A stretch of 31,905 bases of DNA from a virus, in the IMG/VR virus record IMGVR_UViG_3300038825_000460, positions 1-31,905 of that record; one strand, 5' to 3'. This document shows, one piece after another, positions 14,992 through 21,638 of this stretch. The position numbers and the translations under genes were made by a program. The first letter of the stretch is position 1; every line of letters begins with the position of its first letter. Under the pieces are notes generated by a model, which saw only the letters and a program-made list of their open reading frames with translations, made no database searches and was not told the origin of the DNA.

Positions 14992-15478
14992 AAAACCTGA
15001 ATTAATATCTACAATTTTAGACAAACGTAAAGTATGGATGAATATACGTGAGTCTCGTTTAATGTATATGTTTCATAGAAAGCTTATATCTATTGAAGAA
15101 TATGAAGCTGGATCTAGGTATCGTCTTATGTGTGAGCTCCAAGGTGGTGGAACTGGCAATGTTCTTAAAGAACGTATTGATGGTGCTAACACAGATTTTA
15201 TTACATCATCTCTTGGTGCTGCTCTTGCAGTCAAAGATGTAGATGATGAGATAGGCAAACGACTTTCTAATATTATGAAGTTGTTTTGTCATTTTAATTT
15301 TGGTATCATTGAGATAGCACATATGTTAAGTATGTCAGAACGCAGAGCATCTAACAACGTACATGAAGGACTATCTAGTTTAGCAATTTATTATGGCTAC
15401 AAAAAAGTGCACAATACTATCAGAGGACAAGGCACAAAGAATCAAAGACAAAGAGTACCTAAAATGGGTAGCTTCTAA
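14978..15478 (+). CDS. DUF6456-like helix-turn-helix protein
   Basis: 166 residues. 'LISIEEYEAGSRYRLMCELQ' near residues 35-55, a variable middle, and a C-terminal sigma-like HTH 'NFGIIEIAHMLSMSERRASN' followed by 'VHEGLSSLAIYYGY' match the DUF6456 pattern seen in alphaproteobacterial phages and prophages. It may regulate transcription of late or replication genes. The last 86 bases overlap the HNH gene in another frame. Confidence 0.6.
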   Translation: MRQIEKPELISTILDKRKVWMNIRESRLMYMFHRKLISIEEYEAGSRYRLMCELQGGGTGNVLKERIDGANTDFITSSLGAALAVKDVDDEIGKRLSNIMKLFCHFNFGIIEIAHMLSMSERRASNNVHEGLSSLAIYYGYKKVHNTIRGQGTKNQRQRVPKMGSF

Positions 15479-15815
15479 TCCTTGTATACTTTGCCAGGAC
15501 ACAAGATGCCAAGCTCATCATGTTACTTTTGCTATGCCTAGAGGTTTCTCACAGAAAGTTGGAGACCAATATACTGTTCCTCTTTGCTATCCTCATCATC
15601 ATTTATTACATACAAATGGTATGAGTGAGAAAGATTTTTGGATAAAATTAGACATAGATGCTATTGAAATATGTCGTAGATTCTATGACCATTACCACAA
15701 TATGTGGAAAAATAAAAACTTTTTTTATGATGATTCTATGTTATGGCGTATTGTGTACGATGAACTTGTACCTAAGATACAAAATAACATTGATTTTCTA
15801 CTGCAACCCAAATAA
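15393..15815 (+). CDS. Ref/DUF968-like HNH-type nuclease
   Basis: 140 residues. Zinc and nuclease residues are arranged as C31-x2-C34, C39, H42-H43 ('CQAHHVTFAMP'), C65 and H68-H69-H70 ('VPLCYPHHHLLH'), then 'FWIKLDIDAIEICRRFY'. This matches the DUF968/Ref group, of which phage P1 Ref is a RecA-dependent nuclease. It would cut DNA at recombination intermediates. It lies with the DnaA-like and HTH genes and near the SSB/exonuclease pair, supporting a recombination-replication cassette. The start overlaps the upstream gene by 86 bases. Confidence 0.7.
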   Translation: MATKKCTILSEDKAQRIKDKEYLKWVASNPCILCQDTRCQAHHVTFAMPRGFSQKVGDQYTVPLCYPHHHLLHTNGMSEKDFWIKLDIDAIEICRRFYDHYHNMWKNKNFFYDDSMLWRIVYDELVPKIQNNIDFLLQPK

Positions 15816-15849
15816 CTAATAAGGATATCCTCGCCAGAGGTACGTAAAT

Positions 15850-16134
15850 ATGACTAAGATTTTAAAGTTTCCTAAAAGCAAAAAACCTTATTCTGAAGTA
15901 TTTCTAACTAACGTAAAACCAGAAGCTATTGGAGACTTTATAAAAGGCCAAAATCCTGGTATGTCAGTTAGAGCTGCAGACGCAATGGCTCTTGCAATTA
16001 TTTACAGTACTTATCTACAATTAGTATTTGATGAAGAAGGACATAACGTACCTGCTAACATCATGGATGCATTAGAAGAAAATGATCATTCAACTTTTAT
16101 ATGGGCTGTAGATGACAAAAAAACGTTACACTAA
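15850..16134 (+). CDS. Unrecognised 94-residue phage protein
   Basis: AGAGGT lies about 9 bases before the ATG. The N-terminus is basic (MTKILKFPKSKKPYSEVFL); the rest is helical (SVRAADAMALAIIYSTYLQL) and ends acidic. There is no catalytic motif. The final 23 bases overlap the next gene. It is transcribed with the DnaA-like, DUF6456 and HNH genes. Confidence 0.5.
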   Translation: MTKILKFPKSKKPYSEVFLTNVKPEAIGDFIKGQNPGMSVRAADAMALAIIYSTYLQLVFDEEGHNVPANIMDALEENDHSTFIWAVDDKKTLH

Positions 16135-16408
16135 AAAAAAAATATCTTTCTCTAAAGATTCTCAAACACTACCTTATGACAAATACAGAGTTGAGTGGGT
16201 TGACTGTGTAAGTGACTCAGGTTGGGCAGAGAAAAAAGAATTTACTAATATGAAATTAGCTCACCCTGTAAATGAAGGTTGGCTATTTTCTAAAGACAAA
16301 CACTCTATTAAATTGTTTGCAGCATATATTGAAGAAGATGGATCTTATACTTATGGAGATCGTACTAATATTCCTACATCTTGGATTGTAAAGATGACTA
16401 AAATCTAA
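16112..16408 (+). CDS. Small phage protein with YRVEWVDCVSDSGW motif
   Basis: 98 residues. 'YRVEWVDCVSDSGWAEKKEF' around residues 24-43, then 'LAHPVNEGWLFSKDKHSIKL' and 'YTYGDRTNIPTSWI' form a beta-rich domain that recurs in phage genomes as a hypothetical protein with no assigned role. The N-terminus is basic (MTKKRYTKKKISF). It is the last gene of this rightward cassette. Confidence 0.6.
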   Translation: MTKKRYTKKKISFSKDSQTLPYDKYRVEWVDCVSDSGWAEKKEFTNMKLAHPVNEGWLFSKDKHSIKLFAAYIEEDGSYTYGDRTNIPTSWIVKMTKI

Positions 16409-16597
16409 CCTACTCCTCCTTGGGCCTTTATCTAGTATAGGTACACTTACAGAATCTTAAACTAGAAATACCATTGTAAGTTTACAAGTCCGAATAAGCA
16501 GGTTAAATTTACAAGCTACCCAGTCTCCCAGGTAGCTCTATCTATATGTGAGATAACTTGTTTTGAATAGGTACCACATACTCACTCTACAGAATTC
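16409..16597 (+). other. Convergent intergenic region with repeats
   Basis: 189 bases between the ends of rightward and leftward genes, with no credible ORF. It holds a TTGTAA-GT-TTACAA palindrome (16474-16487), a second TTTACAAG at 16508-16515, the 7-bp hairpin listed separately, and two similar stretches (ACAGAATCTTAAA near 16450 and ACAGAATTCTTAAA near 16591). No hairpin here has a T-run, so termination is not clearly explained. Confidence 0.4.
16514..16537. repeat. Perfect 7-bp hairpin, AGCTACC / GGTAGCT
   Basis: AGCTACC (16514-16520) and GGTAGCT (16531-16537) enclose a 10-base loop. It is GC-richer than its surroundings and lies between convergent genes, suggesting a transcript end or RNA stabiliser for either strand. 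There is no U-tract. Confidence 0.5.
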
Positions 16598-16897
16598 TTA
16601 AATACCTTTTGTAGTATACATATCATTTACTTTATCAGCTTCTTGCTGAGCTTCAGATCTTAATGGATCTGTGTATACTTCTTCTACTTTTAATACTGAA
16701 TTTTCAATAATACGTTTTCGTGTAGCAGCTATTTCTGCTTTAACATGATCTTTAGCGTGTTCTAATACTTCAACTAATTTAGGAAAGTTAGTTTGATAAA
16801 TTCCATAGATAGTTAAATCATTAATTGCTGTCGCTACTCTTTGTAGACCTCTTTGACGTTTTTCTAGTCTCAGAATCTCGCTGTCTGGCATTATCAT
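16598..16897 (-). CDS. Unrecognised helical protein, 99 residues
   Basis: Almost entirely charged helix (SEILRLEKRQRGLQRVATAI; VLEHAKDHVKAEIAATRKRI), with no membrane segment or Cys. GGAGATGG lies in the leader. It is the last gene of the 22.8-16.6 kb leftward operon. Coiled-coil self-association is likely. The function is unknown. Confidence 0.5.
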   Translation of the reverse strand: MIMPDSEILRLEKRQRGLQRVATAINDLTIYGIYQTNFPKLVEVLEHAKDHVKAEIAATRKRIIENSVLKVEEVYTDPLRSEAQQEADKVNDMYTTKGI

Positions 16898-16985
16898 TAT
16901 CTTCCATCTCCTTTACTTTACGTTTAAGTTTATCTATTTCTAACTGCTTTGCAGCTAAAACCATTTTAAGTGCTCTATCATCCAT
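16821..16985 (-). CDS. 54-residue Lys-rich coiled-coil protein
   Basis: It starts 8 bases before the stop of the upstream gene and overlaps the downstream gene by 77 bases. The helical front (MDDRALKMVLAAKQLEIDKL) is heptad-like; the tail is a Ser/Lys/Arg-rich disordered end. It fills what would otherwise be an 80-base gap in a gapless operon, which supports it; the long overlap argues for caution. Confidence 0.4.
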   Translation of the reverse strand: MDDRALKMVLAAKQLEIDKLKRKVKEMEDNDNARQRDSETRKTSKRSTKSSDSN

Positions 16986-17223
16986 GTGTCCTCATTTCTG
17001 TTAGATGTGTTTCTAACTGTTCGATTAATTGTTTATATTCTACAATCCATTCTTGTAAAATCAAGGAATGTTTATCGTGTAAAAAACCACACGCAATAGC
17101 ACCTCCAAGAACAGATACTGATTCTTTAGCATCTGAAATTTGATTTTCTAACTTTTCTATTTCTCGAGCTTTGCCTTTATTATTAGATATAACTTCTAAA
17201 TGTTCATCTTTTAACTCTGTCAT
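16978..17223 (-). CDS. Coiled-coil protein, 81 residues
   Basis: Start placed at 17223 because its ATG overlaps the upstream stop (ATGA) and GGAG sits 9 bases ahead; an in-frame ATG at 17238 lies inside the upstream gene. Helices 'EIEKLENQISDAKESVSVLG' and 'EYKQLIEQLETHLTEM' flank a short 'GGAIACGFLHDKH' turn, an antiparallel hairpin shape. No family recognised. Confidence 0.5.
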   Translation of the reverse strand: MTELKDEHLEVISNNKGKAREIEKLENQISDAKESVSVLGGAIACGFLHDKHSLILQEWIVEYKQLIEQLETHLTEMRTHG

Positions 17224-17390
17224 TTTGGTTGTCTCCATCCTGGATATTTAGTATTTAATTGTATTAATAATTTAGCAAACGCTGTAACACCATTTTTATC
17301 ATTCATAAATATTCCAGCTTTTACTAAATCTTTAAATAATTTATCAAAATGTTTCATTTCAGATTTTACTATCATATTTTGATTATTCAT
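17220..17390 (-). CDS. 56-residue unrecognised protein
   Basis: A strong AAGGAGATAA site precedes the ATG, which follows the upstream stop directly, and the TGA overlaps the next start (ATGA). The product is basic and helical (HFDKLFKDLVKAGIFMNDKN...) and ends 'YPGWRQPK'. These junctions make it a confident gene despite its length. Function unknown. Confidence 0.6.
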   Translation of the reverse strand: MNNQNMIVKSEMKHFDKLFKDLVKAGIFMNDKNGVTAFAKLLIQLNTKYPGWRQPK

Positions 17391-17633
17391 TTATCTCCTT
17401 TTATTTACAGGTTCATCAGCAGGTATTTCTACAGCTGGTCTAGGTTGATTTAATCTATCAACTTTATCAACAGCATTTTTTATAGTATCATATCTTAACT
17501 GTGTAAGTTGATGTTCTTCACGTTCTAAATCTAAATCTTTACGAGTTTGTAATAATTCTTGTAAAGACTTTTTTAGTTTTGCTCTAAGCTCATCTATTAA
17601 CTCATGCAGCTTCATTGCTTCTTGGTCTGTCAT
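17391..17633 (-). CDS. Coiled-coil protein, 80 residues
   Basis: AAAGGT precedes the ATG. Residues 10-60 form a long heptad helix (LHELIDELRAKLKKSLQELL; RKDLDLEREEHQLTQLRYDT), ended by a Pro-rich tail (QPRPAVEIPADEPVNKRR). The start lies 32 bases inside the upstream gene. Function unknown. Confidence 0.5.
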   Translation of the reverse strand: MTDQEAMKLHELIDELRAKLKKSLQELLQTRKDLDLEREEHQLTQLRYDTIKNAVDKVDRLNQPRPAVEIPADEPVNKRR

Positions 17634-17964
17634 TTTTTACCTTTTTAATTATAGCTACATGACCTGCAATAAAATCACCAGGTAAACATTGTCTACCTGT
17701 ACGTTCTTGCCAATCATACCATGCTTTTGTAGCTTTTGTGTTTTTAACAACAACTGGTTTAAGTTTACTTTCTTCATCTATATACATATCAAAAGATCTG
17801 TCTGATATATCTTTATCATATCCTTTAGTTATTTCAATCATATCAGTACTTAGATGTTTATACATATCTTGAAATGTTGGTTTATAGTTTAATATGTAAG
17901 AATCTGTGCCTGTTTCTGGCCCTAAATCTGTCCATATAGCTTTCCATATTATAAGTTTATACAT
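17602..17964 (-). CDS. Unrecognised 120-residue protein
   Basis: Mixed alpha/beta composition. 'MYKLIIWKAIWTDLGPETGT' at the start is followed by a charged middle and 'AWYDWQERTGRQCLPGDFIA', with 'GHVAIIKKVKNDRPRSNEAA' at the end. No recognised domain; it is one of the larger proteins of this operon. Confidence 0.5.
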   Translation of the reverse strand: MYKLIIWKAIWTDLGPETGTDSYILNYKPTFQDMYKHLSTDMIEITKGYDKDISDRSFDMYIDEESKLKPVVVKNTKATKAWYDWQERTGRQCLPGDFIAGHVAIIKKVKNDRPRSNEAA

Positions 17965-17966
17965 TA

Positions 17967-18191
17967 TTATTCCTTATGTTCATGTGGTTCAAATGTTACT
18001 TCTATTTTACAATCTTTTCCCATACCATGTTGATGCCATGCTTGATCAAGATCTTCTAATAATTGTATAAAAGTTTTACCCATTATACATTCATCTGATG
18101 TAAGCATTTGTTGAACAGAAGTATTTTTACTTTGTTTTCCATTTTTCCAAGTATAATCCATGGAAAATATTTTATATTTATCTATATGCAT
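17967..18191 (-). CDS. Unrecognised 74-residue protein
   Basis: The ATG overlaps the upstream TAA (TAATG). Contains 'KIFSMDYTWKNGKQSKNTSV', an acidic helix 'TFIQLLEDLDQAWHQHGMGK' and a strand 'DCKIEVTFEPHEHKE'. No family recognised. The His-rich end could bind metal. Confidence 0.5.
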   Translation of the reverse strand: MHIDKYKIFSMDYTWKNGKQSKNTSVQQMLTSDECIMGKTFIQLLEDLDQAWHQHGMGKDCKIEVTFEPHEHKE

Positions 18192-18367
18192 TAGTTCTCC
18201 TCTACTGTTAATAAATATTCTTTACCATTTATTTTAAAACTAATATCTGCAACTGGAAAATCGCTTATGCTTATTCCAGCTCCCATAATTTCAGCTTTAT
18301 GATGTTCTTCTAAATAATTTCTTAAATCATTTCTTAGTTCAAACAATTCTCTTGTAGTATCAGTCAT
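18191..18367 (-). CDS. 58-residue unrecognised protein
   Basis: It starts 8 bases inside the upstream gene with a GGAG site and ends TAATG into the next gene. An N-terminal charged helix (ELFELRNDLRNYLEEHHKAE) is followed by beta strands (VADISFKINGKEYLLTVEEN). Junctions on both sides support translation. Confidence 0.55.
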   Translation of the reverse strand: MTDTTRELFELRNDLRNYLEEHHKAEIMGAGISISDFPVADISFKINGKEYLLTVEEN

Positions 18368-18581
18368 TTAATTGCTCCTGTGAGTCTAAATATTTAATAA
18401 CTAAATTTCTTACTAAAGTAGCTTTAGCTATATTATGTTTAATACAATAGTTATTTAATCTATCATATGTAACTTTACCTAATGATAGTCCAAACATTCC
18501 AAATTTAATTGTATTAGCATTTCTTTTAGATTTTTTTGGTATACTATCTAATATACCTGATACATCTATATTTTGTGTCAT
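18360..18581 (-). CDS. Ribbon-helix-helix-like DNA-binding protein
   Basis: 73 residues. A strand-like 'TIKFGMFGLSLGKVTYDRL' followed by 'NNYCIKHNIAKATLVRNLVI' fits a ribbon, helix, turn, helix layout of MetJ/Arc or CopG-type repressors. The basic N-terminus (PKKSKRNAN) could contact DNA. It starts directly after the upstream stop (TAAATG). It may regulate the early operon or host genes. Confidence 0.45.
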   Translation of the reverse strand: MTQNIDVSGILDSIPKKSKRNANTIKFGMFGLSLGKVTYDRLNNYCIKHNIAKATLVRNLVIKYLDSQEQLND

Positions 18582-18740
18582 TTAATTTATCCATTTCTTT
18601 AATTGTTTACTTACTAATTCAACGTATCTAAACCACTCTAGTATAAAGTTTCTACGTTTACCTTGACGTTCTTTAGTAACTTGTTTAATAGCTTTATCGG
18701 TTACTTTTTCTAATAACTCTGTTTGTTCTCTAAGTTTCAT
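18582..18740 (-). CDS. 52-residue basic helical protein
   Basis: The ATG overlaps the upstream TGA (ATGA), and the stop directly abuts the next ATG. The sequence is a Lys/Arg-rich helix (REQTELLEKVTDKAIKQVTK; KRRNFILEWFRYVELVSKQL). Nucleic-acid or protein binding is possible. No family recognised. Confidence 0.55.
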   Translation of the reverse strand: MKLREQTELLEKVTDKAIKQVTKERQGKRRNFILEWFRYVELVSKQLKKWIN

Positions 18741-19015
18741 TCTGCGTATACCTCATCATCTTCCTTATTATATTTAATTTCAGCGATTTCTTTAGTATCG
18801 CCCATCTGTCCATAGTCTTTAACATAAGAACATACACAGTTTGTACCATCTTCAGTTTTAAGATCTTCTTTACTTTGCTCTAACCAAATATCAAATGCTT
18901 GATCTCTATCTTCAGCAACAACTTGCCATTTGGTTACATATGTAGTTTCATGTTCTATTTCATAAACTTTTTTACCTACATCTGCTTCAAAGTAATCTAC
19001 TTTTCTATCTACCAT
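18737..19015 (-). CDS. Unrecognised acidic protein, 92 residues
   Basis: Start placed at 19015, preceded by AGAAAGGT at 5-12 bases; the ATG at 19036 lies within a hairpin and lacks such a site. The product is beta-rich and acidic (VDYFEADVGKKVYEIEHETT; WQVVAEDRDQAFDIWLEQSK), with 'CVCSYVKDYG'. A hairpin at 19032-19066 lies in its leader. Confidence 0.5.
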   Translation of the reverse strand: MVDRKVDYFEADVGKKVYEIEHETTYVTKWQVVAEDRDQAFDIWLEQSKEDLKTEDGTNCVCSYVKDYGQMGDTKEIAEIKYNKEDDEVYAE

Positions 19016-19031
19016 AATTACCTTTCTGTTA

Positions 19032-19066
19032 GGCATAGCCCTGACACATGAGTGCCGGGCTTTGCC
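19032..19066 (-). promoter_or_regulatory. Leader hairpin upstream of the 18737-19015 gene
   Basis: A 10-bp stem with one mismatch (GGCATAGCCC at 19032-19041 against GGGCTTTGCC at 19057-19066) encloses a 15-base loop, between the stop of the upstream gene and the AGAAAGG site of the next. No U-tract follows, so a plain terminator is unlikely. RNA processing, stabilisation or translational control fits better. Confidence 0.5.
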
Positions 19067-19074
19067 AATATCAT

Positions 19075-19674
19075 TTATTTAGTTATAGCTAAGAACTCTG
19101 GTTTAGGAATAGTATTAGTATTAATCTTTTCCTTACCCATCTCTGTATTGAGTACACCCCATACAGTAGACAAAGACTGTCCAGCGTTAAGTAAATTTTT
19201 ACAATATTCTTTAGACATATCTAACATCTGTAATGCTTTACCTCTTGGGCCTGAATAGTAGTCACGTTCTGTTTCTTCATGACATAACTTTTTAAGCAGC
19301 CTATCTAACTCATCAGGTTCTTTGATCAACGATCTTTCTATATCGTTTTTCCATTTTCTGATTTTCTTCCATTGATCAAGTTTATCTTCTAAAGTATTGA
19401 TTGCATTATCTAATTTACCTTTTTTCTCAAGTAAAATAGAATCCATTTCATTTGCAAACTTTTTATGATCATCATACAGAACTCTAATTTCTTCGTGCAT
19501 TTTACTAATTTTTAATTTATCTTTAAACGCCTCGAAGTTATCTTCTGCTTCTTTGTCAATGGTATCTTGCATTTCAGTTTTCAAAACATTTTTTCTATCG
19601 TCATATTTTGTTTCAATGAAATGATCTAGATAGTCTTTCTCATCTTGTCTTATAGGTGTTTTAGTACTACTCAT
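19075..19674 (-). CDS. Long coiled-coil protein, 199 residues
   Basis: The largest gene of the leftward operon. It is acidic and helical with heptads over about residues 20-140 (EMQDTIDKEAEDNFEAFKDK; DSILLEKKGKLDNAINTLED), followed by a C-terminal segment with 'ETERDYYSGPRGKALQMLDM' and 'NTIPKPEFLAITK'. No enzymatic motif. It overlaps the upstream gene by eight bases. It may form a scaffold or bind a host complex. Confidence 0.5.
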   Translation of the reverse strand: MSSTKTPIRQDEKDYLDHFIETKYDDRKNVLKTEMQDTIDKEAEDNFEAFKDKLKISKMHEEIRVLYDDHKKFANEMDSILLEKKGKLDNAINTLEDKLDQWKKIRKWKNDIERSLIKEPDELDRLLKKLCHEETERDYYSGPRGKALQMLDMSKEYCKNLLNAGQSLSTVWGVLNTEMGKEKINTNTIPKPEFLAITK

Positions 19675-19939
19675 TTACAGCTTTCCTTTCTTCAGTTGCT
19701 TTACTTATATCTTGCAAAGTTTCTGCAGATTTTCTAGCATCTCTGCTTTTATCTAAAGCATTGTTAGTTGCTATAATTACAGTAGCTATACAAGATGTTT
19801 GGTTATACGCAGGTAATGCTTTAAACCTAGGATCTGATGACATCATTTCATAAGTTTGAAAGTATTGTTCTACAAACCATTTAGTTAATGGCATTACTTT
19901 AGTAGCCACTCTTTCATTAATTGGTGCTTTTGTTTCCAT
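19667..19939 (-). CDS. Unrecognised 90-residue helical protein
   Basis: Start placed at 19939 because GAAAGGAGG lies just upstream; the ORF could otherwise extend to 20020 over the preceding gene. Helical, with 'EQYFQTYEMMSSDPRFKALP', 'AYNQTSCIATVIIATNNALD' and a charged end. No family recognised. Confidence 0.5.
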   Translation of the reverse strand: METKAPINERVATKVMPLTKWFVEQYFQTYEMMSSDPRFKALPAYNQTSCIATVIIATNNALDKSRDARKSAETLQDISKATEERKAVNE

Positions 19940-20087
19940 TGTTTTCCTCCTTTCTTTTAATTTCAATTGGTACTTCAATCTTTTCAGGCATATTAGCCTC
20001 AACAGATTTCCATGCACCAATACATATTCTTAATGGTAATGTAATAGTTTTAACTATCACTTCTCCTACTTTTTCTATACGCTTCAT
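19917..20087 (-). CDS. 56-residue amphipathic protein
   Basis: A very strong AAAGGAGG site precedes the ATG. It overlaps the upstream gene by 38 bases and the downstream gene by 23. The peptide begins 'MKRIEKVGEVIVKTITLPLR', then 'ICIGAWKSVEANMPEKIEVP', and ends basic. It is possibly membrane-peripheral. Function unknown. Confidence 0.55.
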   Translation of the reverse strand: MKRIEKVGEVIVKTITLPLRICIGAWKSVEANMPEKIEVPIEIKRKEENNGNKSTN

Positions 20088-20268
20088 GTTCCTCCTTTAG
20101 TTTAGTTAATCGTATGTATTTAGTCTTAGTTTGATAATATTCATCATCAAATTCTTTACTGCCAGGAATTGGATCGACATCTTCGATGAGCCAATTCCAA
20201 GCTTTTCTTACAGCGAGACCACCAACGCTATAAGCAACAAATCTAACAATATTAATAATTCCATTCAT
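20050..20268 (-). CDS. Unrecognised 72-residue protein
   Basis: The N-terminal 'MNGIINIVRFVAYSVGGLAV' is mildly hydrophobic, followed by 'RKAWNWLIEDVDPIPGSKEF' and a Lys/Glu-rich helix. It may be weakly membrane-associated. Its ATG overlaps the stop of the XRE gene (TAATG). Confidence 0.5.
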   Translation of the reverse strand: MNGIINIVRFVAYSVGGLAVRKAWNWLIEDVDPIPGSKEFDDEYYQTKTKYIRLTKLKEEHEAYRKSRRSDS

Positions 20269-20690
20269 TAATCTCCTCTCATTTCTTTGATTATATTTTT
20301 ATATCTTGGGCTGTGTTCATTATAATAATTTTGTTCACCTACTTCTTCTATTTTATCCCAAGATCTTTGTATTTGATCTGCTCTTAATGGATATGGACTA
20401 TCTATCTTAGATATATCTACTGACTTACACCATTCTTCAAATATTGCTTCAGGTTTATCATTTGTAAACAATTGTATATCCCATTTTTTTTGTTTACATA
20501 TATCTATTAAGTTTTCTGCAGCTAATCTATTAATACATCTTTCATACTTTTGTATTTGCTGAAAGCTCACGTTTATACATTTAGCTAATTGTGTTTGGGT
20601 ATACCCATTCCACACTCTATGTAATACTAAAGTCTTAGCTATGTTTTTATTTATTGTATAATTTGTAAATGCTTTTTTACGTCTACCCAT
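20268..20690 (-). CDS. XRE/Cro-CI family HTH regulator
   Basis: 140 residues from ATG 20690, chosen for the GGAGGT 6 bases upstream; the ATG at 20702 is less well placed. The HTH spans about residues 25-65: 'YTQTQLAKCINVSFQQIQKY' then 'ERCINRLAAENLIDICKQKK'. A C-terminal region of about 70 residues (SPYPLRADQIQRSW...) has no peptidase motif (no LexA/CI Ser-Lys pair), so SOS self-cleavage is unlikely. It lies within the early operon and probably binds the divergent control region or host promoters. A basic start (MGRRKKAF) could add DNA contacts. Confidence 0.7.
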   Translation of the reverse strand: MGRRKKAFTNYTINKNIAKTLVLHRVWNGYTQTQLAKCINVSFQQIQKYERCINRLAAENLIDICKQKKWDIQLFTNDKPEAIFEEWCKSVDISKIDSPYPLRADQIQRSWDKIEEVGEQNYYNEHSPRYKNIIKEMRGD

Positions 20691-20985
20691 TATTACCTCC
20701 ATATATTTTATTTAACACCAACAGCTCACGCTTGTCGGAGCTGCTTGGTATAGTTACTACTCTTATTGATGGTTTCTTATCTCTGTATATTTTAACTATC
20801 TGTATATATCCTTTCTTTGGATATAGTATTGGCAGGTGGATTACTTTAAGAAAGTATTTTTTCCACCACATTATGTTTTCTTTTCTTATCGAGCCAGTAA
20901 AATCTTGGTTATACAGCAGCTTTACTGCTCTGCTTAGATTTATTGGATTTTCTCGAAACTTGTTTTCTAGTATTACTCGGAACAC
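20683..20985 (-). CDS. Unrecognised 100-residue basic protein, GTG start
   Basis: AAGGAGG lies 6 bases ahead of a GTG at 20985, the best-placed start; the ATG at 21003 overlaps that site. The product (MFRVILENKFRENPINLSRA...) has basic and hydrophobic parts, with 'WWKKYFLKVIHLPILYPKKG' in the middle and 'KRELLVLNKIYGGNNG' at the end. Its stop overlaps the start of the XRE gene. No family recognised. Confidence 0.5.
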   Translation of the reverse strand: MFRVILENKFRENPINLSRAVKLLYNQDFTGSIRKENIMWWKKYFLKVIHLPILYPKKGYIQIVKIYRDKKPSIRVVTIPSSSDKRELLVLNKIYGGNNG

Positions 20986-21082
20986 TTTTAACCTCCTTTG
21001 CATCAGTAAATGATGATATATGTAATAAGTGCTCTGCCCATGCTTTAGCAGTCCAATGTTTAGGTGTTTTAGTTTTTTTCAT
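20909..21082 (-). CDS. 57-residue protein with Ser/Lys-rich tail
   Basis: The N-terminus 'MKKTKTPKHWTAKAWAEHLL' is helical, with a basic, Ser/Lys-rich disordered end. It overlaps the next gene by 77 bases and contains that gene's ribosome site, a coupling design used repeatedly in this operon. AGAGG lies about 10 bases before the ATG. Confidence 0.45.
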   Translation of the reverse strand: MKKTKTPKHWTAKAWAEHLLHISSFTDAKEVKSVPSNTRKQVSRKSNKSKQSSKAAV

Positions 21083-21239
21083 TAGTTTCTTCCTCTATTG
21101 TTTTATAATTTTCTAACCATTCATTTATTGTAATACCAATATGTTCTGGAAAATCAGTAATAGTATGGTCATACCATGTACCATTTGGTCTTTCTACAAT
21201 TGCTGTAATAGACCAATCAGTTATTTTATGTTTTTTCAT
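21069..21239 (-). CDS. 56-residue beta-rich protein
   Basis: GAGGAAAG precedes the ATG. The sequence 'DWSITAIVERPNGTWYDHTI' then 'FPEHIGITINEWLENYKTI' reads as a small beta domain plus a helix. The ATG overlaps the upstream stop, and its end overlaps the next gene by 14 bases. No family recognised. Confidence 0.55.
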   Translation of the reverse strand: MKKHKITDWSITAIVERPNGTWYDHTITDFPEHIGITINEWLENYKTIEEETNEKN

Positions 21240-21481
21240 TTTGCTTTCCTCACTCTAAGTACTCTATATTTACAATCCCAATAGGCTTCTTCACTACCAT
21301 TCATTTGTTTAGAAAATTTCTTTTCTACGTTTCTATGATTTCGCCAGTAGCCACCTGTTTGATTAACCTCATCAGGTGTCATTACTATTCTTTTAGTTCT
21401 AACAAATTTACCTGTACGAGTATCATAATCTTCGTGTCTATTAGCATAATCAACTTTATATACTATTAAGTTTCTTTTCAT
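21236..21481 (-). CDS. Unrecognised 81-residue basic protein
   Basis: The ATG overlaps the upstream TGA (ATGA), with GGAGG upstream. Beta-type start 'MKRNLIVYKVDYANRHEDYD', then a basic 'TGKFVRTKRIVMTPDEVNQT' and 'WDCKYRVLRVRKAK'. Possibly a small RNA- or DNA-binding protein. No family recognised. Confidence 0.5.
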   Translation of the reverse strand: MKRNLIVYKVDYANRHEDYDTRTGKFVRTKRIVMTPDEVNQTGGYWRNHRNVEKKFSKQMNGSEEAYWDCKYRVLRVRKAK

Positions 21482-21630
21482 TTATCCTCCATTACATTTT
21501 CAGAAAAGCCCTCTTTTTCTTCAACAATAATACTAAGTTTATGTTCAAATTCTCTTCTGATTTCTTCTACATCTATTACTACTTTATCTTTTTCATCTAA
21601 ACCATAATAAACATCTTGTACTATTTTCAT
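21478..21630 (-). CDS. 50-residue acidic protein
   Basis: TAGGAGGATAA immediately precedes the ATG, and the stop overlaps the next ATG (ATGA). The sequence (MKIVQDVYYGLDEKDKVVID, then an acidic helix) contains a second GGAGG for the next gene at its end. Strong signals at both ends support translation. No function known. Confidence 0.6.
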   Translation of the reverse strand: MKIVQDVYYGLDEKDKVVIDVEEIRREFEHKLSIIVEEKEGFSENVMEDK

Positions 21631-21638
21631 TTATCCTC

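Noticed and set aside
15700-15715. TGTGGAAAA matching the DnaA-box consensus in the HNH gene
   Set aside because: A single copy within coding sequence; expected by chance in A+T-rich DNA, and no cluster is nearby.
20669-21013. Rightward 114-codon hydrophobic open frame
   Set aside because: Antisense to a leftward gene with a strong AAGGAGG-GTG start and to the start of the XRE gene. No ribosome site; its hydrophobicity follows from the A+T-rich opposite strand.
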